A program made the position numbers and the translations under genes. Below are positions 1 through 8,587 of a DNA stretch of 64,000 nucleotides, in pieces (positions within the stretch are counted from its first letter, which is position 1; the number at the start of each line of letters is the position of its first letter). The notes under the pieces were generated by a model that had not been told where the DNA came from, searched no databases, and saw only the letters and a list, made by a program, of their open reading frames with translations. Origin of the DNA: Palsa-504 sp963834685. GTDB lineage: Bacteria > Actinomycetota > Actinomycetes > Streptosporangiales > Streptosporangiaceae. The stretch covers positions 186,001 through 250,000 of the forward strand of contig CAWICW010000037.1 of assembly GCA_963834685.1 (NCBI GenBank). The letters run 5' to 3'.

Positions 1-1061
1 CGCATCTTCGCCTTCAGCTGTCCGCCCCATACCGACTTCGGGTAGTTGAACCCCTGGTAGGCGAAACCGTTGCCGCCCTTGCGCCGCATCCACGCGTTGG
101 GCCCGTGCGAGCCGGAGATATAGGTGCGGAACAGGTGCACGATCTCGGTGGACAGGTTGTATTTGGCGCGGTCGTCCATCAAGCGCTGGAGCACCCGCGA
201 GGAAACGATCCCGCCGCCGCGGATCAGCACCACGCCGTGCTTGACCCGCAGCCGGTCGTAGACGTGCTCGTGGTCCTCGTAGGCGCTGACCACGTGGTAG
301 AAGTCCTGGTTCTCGGTCCGGAAGGCCTGCAGCTCGGGCAGGAACTTCAGGCCCGGATACCCGACCGCGATGTGGACGAACTGGGACCGGTACGCGACAC
401 GGCGGGCCGGTTTGGCGTCCGGAGGAGTGAGGATCGTGAAGTAGCCGCCGCCCTGGCGGCGGCGGACCATCCGGACCTGGCCCTTGACCAGCATGTCCGA
501 ATAGCTGATCCGCTTTGATTCGCGCTCCAGCCCCTCGAATACCATGCCCGCCCGCGGCGTGTAGTAGTCAGCCCAGATCGGCTCGACCAGTACCTCCCGC
601 AGCGGGGCCAGGGACTTGTCGCGCATCGCCTCGGCCAGCGCGTAGGAGGGAAAGCCCCAGATATTATCCGGCCGCGACGCGGAATCCGAGCGGATGCGTT
701 CCGGGCGCGGGATTTGTGACACGCGAGTCAGGTACTCGTAGGTCTGCCACGGAAAGTCGATGTCGGATAGCACCCGCATCCGGTCGATCGGCACCCCGGC
801 GATCCGCAGGTAATCCACGGTGACGAAGCTTCCGATGCCGCCGCCTATCGTCACGAAGGGCACGTCCACCACGGGAATCCCCGCCGCCGCGACCATGGCG
901 TCGGTCCACCAGTCGGACGTCAGCAGTTCCTGAGTGAAGTCACCTCCGCCGCCGCCGGCACCGCCACCGCCGGAACCGCCGCTGGCCGGCTGGACCGGGC
1001 TGCGGGCCGCAATCGTCGGCGCCGCTTCATCCGGCGTTGCCGCAGGACCATCTGTCGCCAT
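1..1061 (-). CDS. FAD/NAD(P)-binding oxidoreductase-like protein, C-terminus outside window
   Basis: Only the first 353 residues are visible; the frame runs off the left edge. The start ATG at 1061 follows a run of G that can act as a ribosome site. Residues 1-40 form a Pro/Ala-rich tail ending in poly-Gly. A dinucleotide-binding motif, VTIGGGIGSF, sits at about 70-79 and a second, VVLIRGGGIVSSR, at about 277-289. Two such motifs in this order are typical of two-domain flavoproteins such as N-hydroxylating monooxygenases, which is my inference for the class. There is no signal peptide or membrane segment. It lies 272 bases downstream of the FHA-PrsW gene on the same strand and probably belongs to the same signalling cassette. 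The substrate is unknown. Confidence 0.75.
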   Translation of the reverse strand, partial: MATDGPAATPDEAAPTIAARSPVQPASGGSGGGGAGGGGGDFTQELLTSDWWTDAMVAAAGIPVVDVPFVTIGGGIGSFVTVDYLRIAGVPIDRMRVLSDIDFPWQTYEYLTRVSQIPRPERIRSDSASRPDNIWGFPSYALAEAMRDKSLAPLREVLVEPIWADYYTPRAGMVFEGLERESKRISYSDMLVKGQVRMVRRRQGGGYFTILTPPDAKPARRVAYRSQFVHIAVGYPGLKFLPELQAFRTENQDFYHVVSAYEDHEHVYDRLRVKHGVVLIRGGGIVSSRVLQRLMDDRAKYNLSTEIVHLFRTYISGSHGPNAWMRRKGGNGFAYQGFNYPKSVWGGQLKAKM

Positions 1062-1333
1062 TTCCCCCCCAGCGCGCTTGTCCCTGTCCGGAATTACCCG
1101 TCACCGCGGCCCGCGAACCCACCACTGATCCGCTGACAATCCAGATCGTAGTGCGAAAAGCGCAGTCCGGATAGGCGTAACGCGGCCCGAAAGGAACCGC
1201 GTTACGCAGTCGTGTCCAGCCGCCGGAACCGGTCCTTACCTGCGCAATTCGTATACCGCTGCTGACCCTTGCGCAATCGAGGCCGGCCCGGCTGACGGCG
1301 GCCAGGAGCGGCGCCCCGGCAGGACCGCCCCGG

Positions 1334-2815
1334 TCAGGAGCGACCTGTGTCCCGCGGCTCGGGGATGACCTCCATGGCCATCGAGTCGCCCCTGAACAAC
1401 GGTGTCCGGCGGACCTGGCGCTCGATCGAGGACGCCGACATCGTGTAGCCGATGAAGAGGAGCAGCGAAACGGCCTGGATAAGGATCCCCGGCCAGTACG
1501 AGTTAAAGGCGGACACGCTCCAGTCATTGAGCCCGTGCAGCACGGCCACCATGGAGATCCCCAGCAGGATCAGCTGCCAGCGACGTCTCGGGTAGTTGAT
1601 CGCGATCCCGATGAAGAAGGCGGATACCCCGGCCCAGACGGCGTGCTCGAATCCGTCGACGAAGACGCGGAAAGCGAAGTCGAGGACGCCCGCGTCGGCC
1701 TGGGAAACGGCACTCGCGTTCGCCACCTGCGCGATAGCCATCTCGGTGTACAGCCTCTCCTCGAGAATCCCGAAGGTGAGGCCCGATATCGTGCCGAGGA
1801 ACATCCACATCCGGACGTCCAGCTTGGTGGCGCGGAATTTCAGCAGGATGAGCGCGGCCAGCAGGATGGGCAGCGCCTTGGTTATCTCCTCGTTGTAGCC
1901 GACGGCCAGGGCGGCCAGGAAGTTACCGCTGCGCACCGCGTTAACCAGCCGGTCGTTGATGTTGACGGTCACGGCATAGAGCCATATCGTCACCCAGATG
2001 ATGATCGCGATCCCGACGTAGATCTCCAGCGCGGCGATCCGGCCGGGACGCACCAAGAGCCAGAACGCGATGGCCCACAGCGGCGCGACGTAGAGGCTGT
2101 ACGCAAAGCCCGGCACGCCCAGGCTCGACGATGACGACAGGAACGCGAGGAACAGCAACGGGAGCAGCGCGTAGGCGATGACGAGCAGGCGCAGGCCCTG
2201 ATGCCAGCCGGGATTCCTCAGCCACGTCTTGACCGGGATCAGGATCTCGAACGCCGTAACGAGTTCGTCTCCGACTCCCTCGTGATGGGCGGCCCGCGGA
2301 CCCGCACCGGCCGGCGCGCCCGACCCTCCGGGCGGCCCGTAGCCACCGGGCGGCGGGCCGTAGCCACCGGGCGGCGGGCCGTAGCCACCGGGCGGTGGGC
2401 CGTAGCCACCTGGGGGCGGACTATAGCCTCCGGGCGGCGGACCGAAGCCGGGCGGGGGCGCAGACGACGGGGCACCGAACGGGGCGGCCTGCGGGCCGGC
2501 CTGGAAGGTGGCCGGCGACCCGGCCGCTTCCAGCGGCTCAAGGCGCAGGACCGGTCCCTGCGGAGAAGCCAGCGAGAGTTCGGTGGGCTTCCTCACGATG
2601 ATCTGCTTGACTTCCTGGCCCTGCTGGAAGGTGCGGGCCTGCCCCAGGTTCTCGAATAGCCAGCCGACCGGTCCCCAGGTCAGCCGGGCATGCCGGCGGG
2701 AGACCGTCGGATCGCTGACCACGATGCTGTTGTCGGACAGGCGCCCGATCAGGACGGTCTGCCCGGGCTGGAAGGTGTAGCTCCGTCCGTCAAAGGTCAC
2801 TTGCAGTTCGTTCAT
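1334..2815 (-). CDS. FHA domain fused to PrsW-family intramembrane protease
   Basis: A 493-residue fusion. Residues 1-95 are an FHA domain, which binds phosphothreonine: IGR at 23-25, SRRH at 39-42. Residues 120-165 are a low-complexity PPPGGYG linker. From about residue 205 there are eight or so hydrophobic segments with the PrsW (glutamic-type, M82-like) signature: NEEITK at 308-313, LEER at 351-354, EHAVWAG at 390-396 and HGLND at 427-431. PrsW proteases cleave membrane proteins such as anti-sigma factors. Here the FHA head would recruit a phosphorylated partner, probably a product of the kinase gene 32 bases upstream. Start ATG 2815. The fusion and its position beside a kinase and phosphatase suggest phosphorylation-gated proteolysis (inference). 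Confidence 0.9.
   Translation of the reverse strand: MNELQVTFDGRSYTFQPGQTVLIGRLSDNSIVVSDPTVSRRHARLTWGPVGWLFENLGQARTFQQGQEVKQIIVRKPTELSLASPQGPVLRLEPLEAAGSPATFQAGPQAAPFGAPSSAPPPGFGPPPGGYSPPPGGYGPPPGGYGPPPGGYGPPPGGYGPPGGSGAPAGAGPRAAHHEGVGDELVTAFEILIPVKTWLRNPGWHQGLRLLVIAYALLPLLFLAFLSSSSSLGVPGFAYSLYVAPLWAIAFWLLVRPGRIAALEIYVGIAIIIWVTIWLYAVTVNINDRLVNAVRSGNFLAALAVGYNEEITKALPILLAALILLKFRATKLDVRMWMFLGTISGLTFGILEERLYTEMAIAQVANASAVSQADAGVLDFAFRVFVDGFEHAVWAGVSAFFIGIAINYPRRRWQLILLGISMVAVLHGLNDWSVSAFNSYWPGILIQAVSLLLFIGYTMSASSIERQVRRTPLFRGDSMAMEVIPEPRDTGRS
2337..2441. repeat. Tandem 21-base repeat, five units
   Basis: Four near-identical 21-base units start at 2337, 2358, 2379 and 2400, followed by a degenerate fifth. 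Unit: CCGTAGCCACCGGGCGGCGG plus G. Read on the minus strand they encode the PPPGGYG linker repeat between the FHA and PrsW domains. Copy number is likely to vary between strains by slippage. Confidence 0.85.
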
Positions 2816-2847
2816 GCTGCCCCAGGCCTTTCAAGCGGGCACGGTGC

Positions 2848-4161
2848 CTAGTCGACGCTGATCCGGCCCTTCACCGAGCCGAAGTCAATGACCATGGTCC
2901 GGACGCCGAGCCGTCTGCGCGCCGGTACCGTAATGGCTGACTCGCCCTCCGGAGTCATGAGCCAGTCGTCCGGTCCGACGTTCCGCAGCACCACTTCTCC
3001 AGGTTTGGTGGGGTGAGCTTCGACCATACCGATCACGGTGTCATGGTTGCGGTCCCGGTGCAGGTGGTGTGAGGTGATGCTGGCCCCGTCCGACAGCACC
3101 ACCGTCCCGCCGGGCAACTGGAGCAGCGGCGGCCTGATCGGCACCTGACCGCAGTTCCAGCAACGCAGCCCGGGATCGTCTGGGTCGTAGAAGACCGAGG
3201 CTGTGCACCGGCATCTCGACACGCAGTCGCCCAGGCGGTTCAGGGCCCGCCGCCAGATCCCCTCGGGTACCCGGCCGGTGATCGGGTTGGTCAGCCCTAC
3301 AGTGAAGGCCTGCTCGAACAGCTCCCGAAAGAAGCGCGGGTAGATCGGCCACCAGGTGAGCATCGGGTCCCCGGCGGGCGGAGGGTTGGAGGGGTTGCGG
3401 GGGTCGAAGACGAAAACTGGCTCTAGGCCGTAGGTCCGGATGGCCGCCTCGCTCTCCGATTCTCGTGACGATGCCCAGGAATAGGCCGCATCGGCCTTGA
3501 TGCCCTCCAGGGGATGCCCGTGCACGAACAGGTAGAACAGCAGGACGGCCAGCGAGTGCAGGTCGGTATGACCGGTCGGGAACTTCTCCCGCCGGACGAC
3601 CTCGGGGGCCATGAAACCACTCGTACCCCACACGAACACCTCGGCGTCATCGGTTCCGACGTTGTCGTTGTCGATGATGGCTACTTCTGCCTTTTCCGCG
3701 TCCACCCAGAGGTTCTTGGAATTGATGTCGCGATAGCACAGGCCCGCTCCGTGCAGGGCCTCGAAGGCGGCGACGAGGTGGAGACCGATATTGATCATGA
3801 CGCGGAACGGCGGCGAGCTGGTCCGCCCGAGCAATTCCCCCAGCGATTCGAAGGCCGGGTCAAGGCGCGGCATGACGTAGCCGAACCCCGGGATCTCGTT
3901 GCTGACCACCAGGTCGAACGGCCAGATGAAGGCCGGGTGGGGGCATCCGCTGTCGATCAGGGTGATGACGGAGTCGCGCAGCTCTTTCGGCTTGGGGACG
4001 GCCCGGTACCACTTGACGGCGCACGAAGCCCCGCCGATCTGCGCCGCGTGCACGACGCCCTGACCGCCTTCTCCCAGCCGTTCGCCGACCAGTATGGGAG
4101 TGCCGGCGGCCCGGACCATCCAGACCGTCCTGCCCTCCAGGGGGAGATTCGCGTCAGCCAC
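2848..4161 (-). CDS. Divergent protein kinase with C-terminal zinc ribbon (TerY-P triad type)
   Basis: 437 residues. The N-lobe has a glycine loop GEGGQGVV at 31-38 and the ATP-binding lysine in AVKWY (K50). The catalytic loop reads YRDINSKN (143-150), with Tyr in place of the usual His but D145 and N150 kept. The metal-binding motif is IDNDN (163-167) instead of DFG. The activation segment ends GFMAPE (182-187). A four-cysteine zinc ribbon lies at about 317-337 (CRC, then CWNC). There is no membrane segment. Kinases of this kind accompany a vWA protein and a PP2C phosphatase in the TerY-P triads described for tellurite/stress (Ter) systems. The 5' end overlaps the phosphatase gene by 8 bases, so the two are probably translated together. 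Probable substrates are the vWA protein or the 4-TM protein (inference). Confidence 0.88.
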   Translation of the reverse strand: MADANLPLEGRTVWMVRAAGTPILVGERLGEGGQGVVHAAQIGGASCAVKWYRAVPKPKELRDSVITLIDSGCPHPAFIWPFDLVVSNEIPGFGYVMPRLDPAFESLGELLGRTSSPPFRVMINIGLHLVAAFEALHGAGLCYRDINSKNLWVDAEKAEVAIIDNDNVGTDDAEVFVWGTSGFMAPEVVRREKFPTGHTDLHSLAVLLFYLFVHGHPLEGIKADAAYSWASSRESESEAAIRTYGLEPVFVFDPRNPSNPPPAGDPMLTWWPIYPRFFRELFEQAFTVGLTNPITGRVPEGIWRRALNRLGDCVSRCRCTASVFYDPDDPGLRCWNCGQVPIRPPLLQLPGGTVVLSDGASITSHHLHRDRNHDTVIGMVEAHPTKPGEVVLRNVGPDDWLMTPEGESAITVPARRRLGVRTMVIDFGSVKGRISVD

Positions 4162-5446
4162 CCGCTTTACCTCCCTCGCAGGGATTACTGACCGCGCTGG
4201 CCCGTGGTCCGACCGCGGTCGTGGCGCTGACCGCGGCGTGCTTTCCGACGGTGGCGGACGGCGAACTGCACGAGGCGGGCGTGGTGCCCGAGGAAGAGCT
4301 CAGGCTGATGGCCAGGAACGCAGCCACCGCGGCGATCACGACGACCGCCACCGCGGCGATCACCACCAGCCGGCGCGACCGGGCAGCCGGCGCCCGCGCG
4401 GGCCCGCGCAGGTCACTGGCCGGGAGGGTATGGGCCCCGGCGCGGGCGAACAAGGCCGATTTGGCCAGCCGCCGCTCTCGCGTGACGTCCGGCTGTGTCG
4501 TCGGCTCGGCCAGCCGCTGGGCCGCGGCGGTCGTCGCCTCGTCGGCCGCTGATTCGTCGGGTACGGCGTGACGCCAGCTCGTCGCCGACGGCGCGATCAA
4601 GAGCGCGATCGTGGTGTCGTCAGCGCTGCCGTCCGCGGACGCGCAGCGGCTCGCCCACTGTGGCAATTGGCCGGCCAGCCATTCCGGCGGGCGATCGCTG
4701 ATCAGTTCGGCCAGGTCAGCGCTGACCACATCGGTCCACGGATCGGCCAGCTGGGCGTTGCCGTACCCGTCGGTCGCGAGCATGACCCCGAGCAGCGGCG
4801 TCGTCGAGGTGTCCACGACCGCGGCGCGGAACTCGTCCTCCGCACGCGGTCCGCACAGGCTCGTAGTCTGCTGGCCGTCCAGTGACGGGTCGCCCGGCAC
4901 CGCGAGCAACGGCCGTCCGTCGGGCTGGATGCCCATGATGTCTCCGTCGCCGATCTGCACCAGCACGAGCCACCGTCGCCCCGCAATGGCCAGCAGCAAG
5001 GTGGATCCGTAGGCGATCAGGGCATTATCGCCGCCACCGCGCGTCGCCTCCTCCCGGGTCGTGAACGGATCGGCGGCGACGTCGTTACGCACCGCTTCGC
5101 GCCATCCCCTGGTGATCGCGGGCACGAGCTCATCCAGCGCCTCGGATTCGATCGGCCCGGCCGCCTGGAAGTCGTCCAGCCGCGCGGCCAGTTCCTGGGC
5201 AGCCTCGCAGGCAACAGCCACCGCGAACTGCGAGCCGCGGGCGCTCCGGAAGTGCCGCCGGTGACCATGCCCGTCGGCCACGGCCGCGACCAAGACATCC
5301 GGCCGGATCTGACGCGCCGCGACGGCATCCTGGTTGGGCAGGCCCGTCGCCTGATGGGCCGCGCCGAGTTGCGAGGCGGTCAGGGCGAGCCACAAATCCT
5401 GGGCGCCGGGCGGCGGCAGCTCGGAAGCATCGGCGGACATCGGCAT
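4154..5446 (-). CDS. PP2C-family Ser/Thr phosphatase with C-terminal membrane anchor
   Basis: 430 residues. Metal-binding PP2C motifs are visible: NQD (38-40), ADGHGH (57-62), IGDGDI (165-170), ATDGYGN (224-230) and DDTTIALL (276-283). A single hydrophobic segment at about 360-381 would tether it to the membrane, with the catalytic domain in the cytoplasm. The last 45 residues are Ser/Thr-rich and would face outward. It should reverse phosphorylation by the downstream kinase, with which it overlaps by 8 bases. Its start (ATG 5446; an in-frame ATG at 5440 is also possible) lies inside the 3' end of the vWA gene. Confidence 0.9.
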   Translation of the reverse strand: MPMSADASELPPPGAQDLWLALTASQLGAAHQATGLPNQDAVAARQIRPDVLVAAVADGHGHRRHFRSARGSQFAVAVACEAAQELAARLDDFQAAGPIESEALDELVPAITRGWREAVRNDVAADPFTTREEATRGGGDNALIAYGSTLLLAIAGRRWLVLVQIGDGDIMGIQPDGRPLLAVPGDPSLDGQQTTSLCGPRAEDEFRAAVVDTSTTPLLGVMLATDGYGNAQLADPWTDVVSADLAELISDRPPEWLAGQLPQWASRCASADGSADDTTIALLIAPSATSWRHAVPDESAADEATTAAAQRLAEPTTQPDVTRERRLAKSALFARAGAHTLPASDLRGPARAPAARSRRLVVIAAVAVVVIAAVAAFLAISLSSSSGTTPASCSSPSATVGKHAAVSATTAVGPRASAVSNPCEGGKAGG

Positions 5447-6159
5447 AACAGGATCGGATCGTTATCTAGGCCGGATCCCGGTACCACCTCGGGCTGCAGG
5501 AGCTGCTGCGCCAGGGCGCCGCGGTCGGCTCCGGCCTCGGACATCCTGGAGACCGCGATCGACGCCGCCACCAGCCGGTCGACGATGACGTCGATGGTCT
5601 CCGCCACCAGGACCGGGGCGTCACGGCTGCGGAACCGGTCGAGCGGCTCAGAGTTCGCGTCGCGGCCGATGGCAACGGCCAGGCGCAGGGACAGGCGGCC
5701 CGCGGTGTGACGGGTCAGCGCGGCCAGCCCGCGCTCGAAGCCTCCGGGCGGATCGGTGGGCAGCCCGTCGGTCACCAGCAGGATGGCCGGGCGCAGGGCC
5801 CGCGTCTCCAGCCGCGCGGGTTCAAGGACCTCGCCGACGGCCTCGAAGGCAGGCCCCATGTTCGTCCACCCCCAGCGGACGTACTCCAGATCACGCCATC
5901 GAGCGTTCAGCTCGGCCACTGGCGTCGGTTCCGGGACGTGCCAGCGCGGCTCGGTGGCGAAGCCCAGGATCCGGACGAGCAACTGCGCCTGGAGCTGCTC
6001 ACGCTCCCATCGAAGCAGATGCGGCAGCATGGCGCGTAGCGCGGTGTTCAGCGCCTGCATCTTCGGGCCCTTCATCGAGCCGGAGCAGTCGCCCATGATG
6101 ATGAAGTGCAAGGGACGCCGAGCCACGCCGCCCCCTGGCATCAACGAATCGCTTACCAC
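5380..6159 (-). CDS. vWA domain protein, TerY-like
   Basis: About 259 residues, essentially one von Willebrand A domain. The MIDAS motif DCSGS lies at 24-28, the threonine in GWTNMG follows, and the third element is VTDGLPTD. The frame is open further upstream, but that would overlap the preceding gene. GTG 6159 is preceded by GGAGG three bases away, and ATG 6141 (MPGGGVARRPLHF) is the alternative; TerY-type proteins usually begin close to the RRPLHF segment. The 3' end overlaps the phosphatase start by 67 bases, more than usual, so the last 20 or so residues may come from a shifted stop. It is the third member of a vWA / PP2C / kinase triad. Confidence 0.87.
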   Translation of the reverse strand: MVSDSLMPGGGVARRPLHFIIMGDCSGSMKGPKMQALNTALRAMLPHLLRWEREQLQAQLLVRILGFATEPRWHVPEPTPVAELNARWRDLEYVRWGWTNMGPAFEAVGEVLEPARLETRALRPAILLVTDGLPTDPPGGFERGLAALTRHTAGRLSLRLAVAIGRDANSEPLDRFRSRDAPVLVAETIDVIVDRLVAASIAVSRMSEAGADRGALAQQLLQPEVVPGSGLDNDPILLCRCPPMLPSCRRPAPRICGSP

Positions 6160-6169
6160 GAGCCTCCGT

Positions 6170-7093
6170 TCAGGCCACCGAGCGTTTCCGGCCGACGAGG
6201 GCGAGCACGCCGGCGACCAGCAGGAATGCGGCCCCGACCACACCGACGGCTTCCGCCGGGCCCGGATGATCATCGGGTCCTTCGGTGAACGCATAGGTGG
6301 CGTAGACCAGGATCGCCGAAACGCCGAAGGCGATGAGCAGGCCGGACGCCAGGCCGCGGATAAACTCCGCACGCGTGGTCAGCAGCACGACGCCAGCGAC
6401 GATCCCGAAAACGGCCACGGCGACCGGCCCGATGGCATACCACCAGGTACCGGAGCTGTCGCCGGCCACGCTGAAGAAGGAGACCCCGCCCCCGCCATTG
6501 TTCGAGGAGAACCGGATAAAGGTGAGGGCACAGGACCACACGAGCAGGATCGCCCCGACCGCCACCAGGATCGCGGAGCCGGTCCGCAGTCCTTTCGACT
6601 GGCCGCCGTCCTGCGGCCCGGATGTGACTCCGATCCCGGTCCCGACCCCGGCGGCCCTTATCGTCTGCTGACCGTTGCTGGCCGGCGGCATAGTCGGCTG
6701 ATCATTGCTGACCGGCGACGCGGCGTCCTGCACCGTCGGTGGCGCCTGCCTGACGGCATCCAGGCGCAGCGCCGAGGCGAACGCCCCGACCGCCCAGTTA
6801 CAGGCTTCCGGCGTCAGCGCGGTCTGGTTCTCGAACGACCCGGCCGCTAGCCGGGACGCCGTGGCCAAGTCCATGCCGTTCGATATGTGAGCCTGCAGAA
6901 TGCCGGGCACGCCGACGTCCGACGCGGCGACGAGCACGCTGGATTCCCGGGGCGCGTCCGGCAGCATGTCCTTGAGCAGGTTGGTCATCGTCTGCGCGTT
7001 CGACAGGGTGGCGGGCCCGTAGCGCGAATCGTCCACGATAGTCCGCAGCGCGGCGTGCGCCTCACCTTGCGCATCCCACGGCATACTAGCCAT
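6170..7093 (-). CDS. Four-TM membrane protein with N-terminal helical module
   Basis: 307 residues. Start ATG 7093 has GGGAGGGG five bases upstream. Residues about 35-112 form a compact predicted-helical module with the pattern LLxDxxPxxxRExxVLVxA...GVP...RLA...LTPExxxWAV. I remember similar short modules at the ends of bacterial signalling and conflict proteins, but cannot check. After a linker of about 55 residues there are four hydrophobic segments (about 172-190, 210-233, 238-263, 275-297) and a short basic tail. It is the first gene of the cassette, 10 bases before the vWA gene, and may be the membrane sensor or the phosphorylated substrate. No enzymatic motif is seen. Confidence 0.82.
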   Translation of the reverse strand: MASMPWDAQGEAHAALRTIVDDSRYGPATLSNAQTMTNLLKDMLPDAPRESSVLVAASDVGVPGILQAHISNGMDLATASRLAAGSFENQTALTPEACNWAVGAFASALRLDAVRQAPPTVQDAASPVSNDQPTMPPASNGQQTIRAAGVGTGIGVTSGPQDGGQSKGLRTGSAILVAVGAILLVWSCALTFIRFSSNNGGGGVSFFSVAGDSSGTWWYAIGPVAVAVFGIVAGVVLLTTRAEFIRGLASGLLIAFGVSAILVYATYAFTEGPDDHPGPAEAVGVVGAAFLLVAGVLALVGRKRSVA

Positions 7094-7359
7094 CTGATCC
7101 CCTCCCAGACACGACCCTGCTCGATGCGGATCGTGACACAACAGTCAGCTTCTGCCGACGGACGAGCGCCTCAGACCGGCGCGCGATCCGGTAATGGGAG
7201 CATTTAAACAGACCCGTTCGCCATTGTCACCCTGATCCAGCAGGATAAAGAAAGCCAGAAGTCGAGAAGATCAATAGACGTTTAATACGCGGTTTTCGAC
7301 CGCGCGCAGAGCGAGACGGCCTGCGGCGATTACGCACCGGAGCAGAAAAGCGGCCGCCG

Positions 7360-8007
7360 TCAGCTGGTGCGGCGCAGACGGCGCTTGGTCAGATCATCCT
7401 GGCTGGCCGAGGACCCGGGGGCGCGGGAGCCGTGGGGGTCGACGGCGACGAAGCCGTCCTCGGCCCGGACGGCAGGCAACAGCGCCAGGTCGCCCTCGAC
7501 CTCACGCCAGACGCGGCCGAGCGCGATGCCGAACACGCCCTGGCCACCCTGGAGCAGGTCCACCACCTCATCCGCGGAGGTGCACTCATAGACACTGACC
7601 CCGTCGCTCATCAGGGTGACCTGGGCCAGGTCGTCGGTTCCGCGGTCGCGGAGGTGCTGAACCGCGGCCCGGATCTGCTGCAACGAGATCCCCGTGTCGA
7701 GCAGCCGCTTCACGACCTTCAGGACCAGGATGTCACGGAAACCGTACAGCCGCTGGGAGCCGGAGCCGTGGGCCGCCCGCACGCTCGGCTCGACCAGGCC
7801 CGTGCGCGCCCAGTAGTCAAGCTGACGGTAGGTAATCCCGGCCGCAGCGCACGCCGTGGGGCCGCGGTAACCGACATCCGCCGACCCCGAGTCGACGTCG
7901 TGGGAGATCCCGAGCGCCTCGTCAGCCTCGAAGAGGGCGCCCTGAGCGCCTCGTGGGTCGCCCGCGACGGACGTCCCGCCGTCGCGGTCATCCCTGCTTG
8001 CCGCCAC
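7360..8007 (-). CDS. MerR-family regulator (Rv1830-like)
   Basis: 215 residues from GTG 8007, which has GGAGG five bases upstream; an upstream GTG at 8019 overlaps that site and is less likely. A variable N-terminal tail precedes a MerR winged helix at about 50-120 (ITYRQLDYWARTGLVEPS, then RLYGFRDILVLKVVKRLLD). The C-terminal half is a small regulatory domain. There is no cysteine cluster, so it is not a metal-sensing MerR. In mycobacteria the same kind of gene follows a DUF151 gene, an FtsR-like MerR gene and garA, and that order is reproduced here. The target promoters are unknown. Confidence 0.85.
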   Translation of the reverse strand: MAASRDDRDGGTSVAGDPRGAQGALFEADEALGISHDVDSGSADVGYRGPTACAAAGITYRQLDYWARTGLVEPSVRAAHGSGSQRLYGFRDILVLKVVKRLLDTGISLQQIRAAVQHLRDRGTDDLAQVTLMSDGVSVYECTSADEVVDLLQGGQGVFGIALGRVWREVEGDLALLPAVRAEDGFVAVDPHGSRAPGSSASQDDLTKRRLRRTS

Positions 8008-8116
8008 GCCTACCTCCACGGGAGCCGACTACCCACGGCATTCGCACCGTAAGCCTGCCCGGGTGGCGGCGTCAACGACCACGTACGGCGCGTCGCGACA
8101 TTCCCGGCATGCCGGT

Positions 8117-8587
8117 TCACGTGGCCCGGCCGAAGTCCTCAGGGGAGATGGTGTCGAGGAATTCCCGGAACTTCTCGACCTCGTCTTCCTGTTCGTCCGG
8201 GATGGCCACGCCAACCTCGTCCAGGATCTCCTCGCTGGCGAAGATCTGCGCGCCGGTGCGCAACGCCAGCGCGATCGAGTCCGATGGCCGCGCGCTCACC
8301 TCGGCGCCGTTGGAGAAGATCAGGTCCGCGTAGAAGATCCCGTCCCGCAGCTCGGTGATGTTCACCGTCTGCAGCTGGATGTTCAGAACCTCGAGCACGT
8401 CCTTGAACAGATCGTGCGTCAGCGGCCGGACGGACACCATGCCCTGCTGGGCGAAGGCGATTGCCGTTGCCTCGACCGCCCCGATCCAGATGGGCAGGTA
8501 CCGATCCCCCTGCGCCTCCTTGAGCAAGACGATGGGGCTGTTCGACGGCATCTCGACCCGGACGCCGATGACCTCCATCTGCCGCAC
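8117..8587 (-). CDS. DUF151 / bifunctional nuclease domain protein
   Basis: 156 residues that are almost entirely the DUF151 fold: MEVIGVRVEMPSN at the N-terminus, then LPIWIGAVEATAIA and the conserved RPSDSIALALR segment, ending in an acidic tail. Plant homologues have been reported as bifunctional nucleases; the bacterial role is uncertain. GTG 8587 has GGAG about six bases upstream; ATG 8578 (MEVIG) is the alternative. It sits between two MerR genes, as in mycobacteria (Rv1828-Rv1829-Rv1830). Its 5' end lies inside the open frame of the upstream MerR gene. Confidence 0.88.
   Translation of the reverse strand: MRQMEVIGVRVEMPSNSPIVLLKEAQGDRYLPIWIGAVEATAIAFAQQGMVSVRPLTHDLFKDVLEVLNIQLQTVNITELRDGIFYADLIFSNGAEVSARPSDSIALALRTGAQIFASEEILDEVGVAIPDEQEDEVEKFREFLDTISPEDFGRAT

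Noticed and set aside
105..518. Plus-strand frame of 137 codons
   Set aside because: Antisense shadow of the flavoprotein-like gene; its composition is that of a complement of GC-rich coding DNA.
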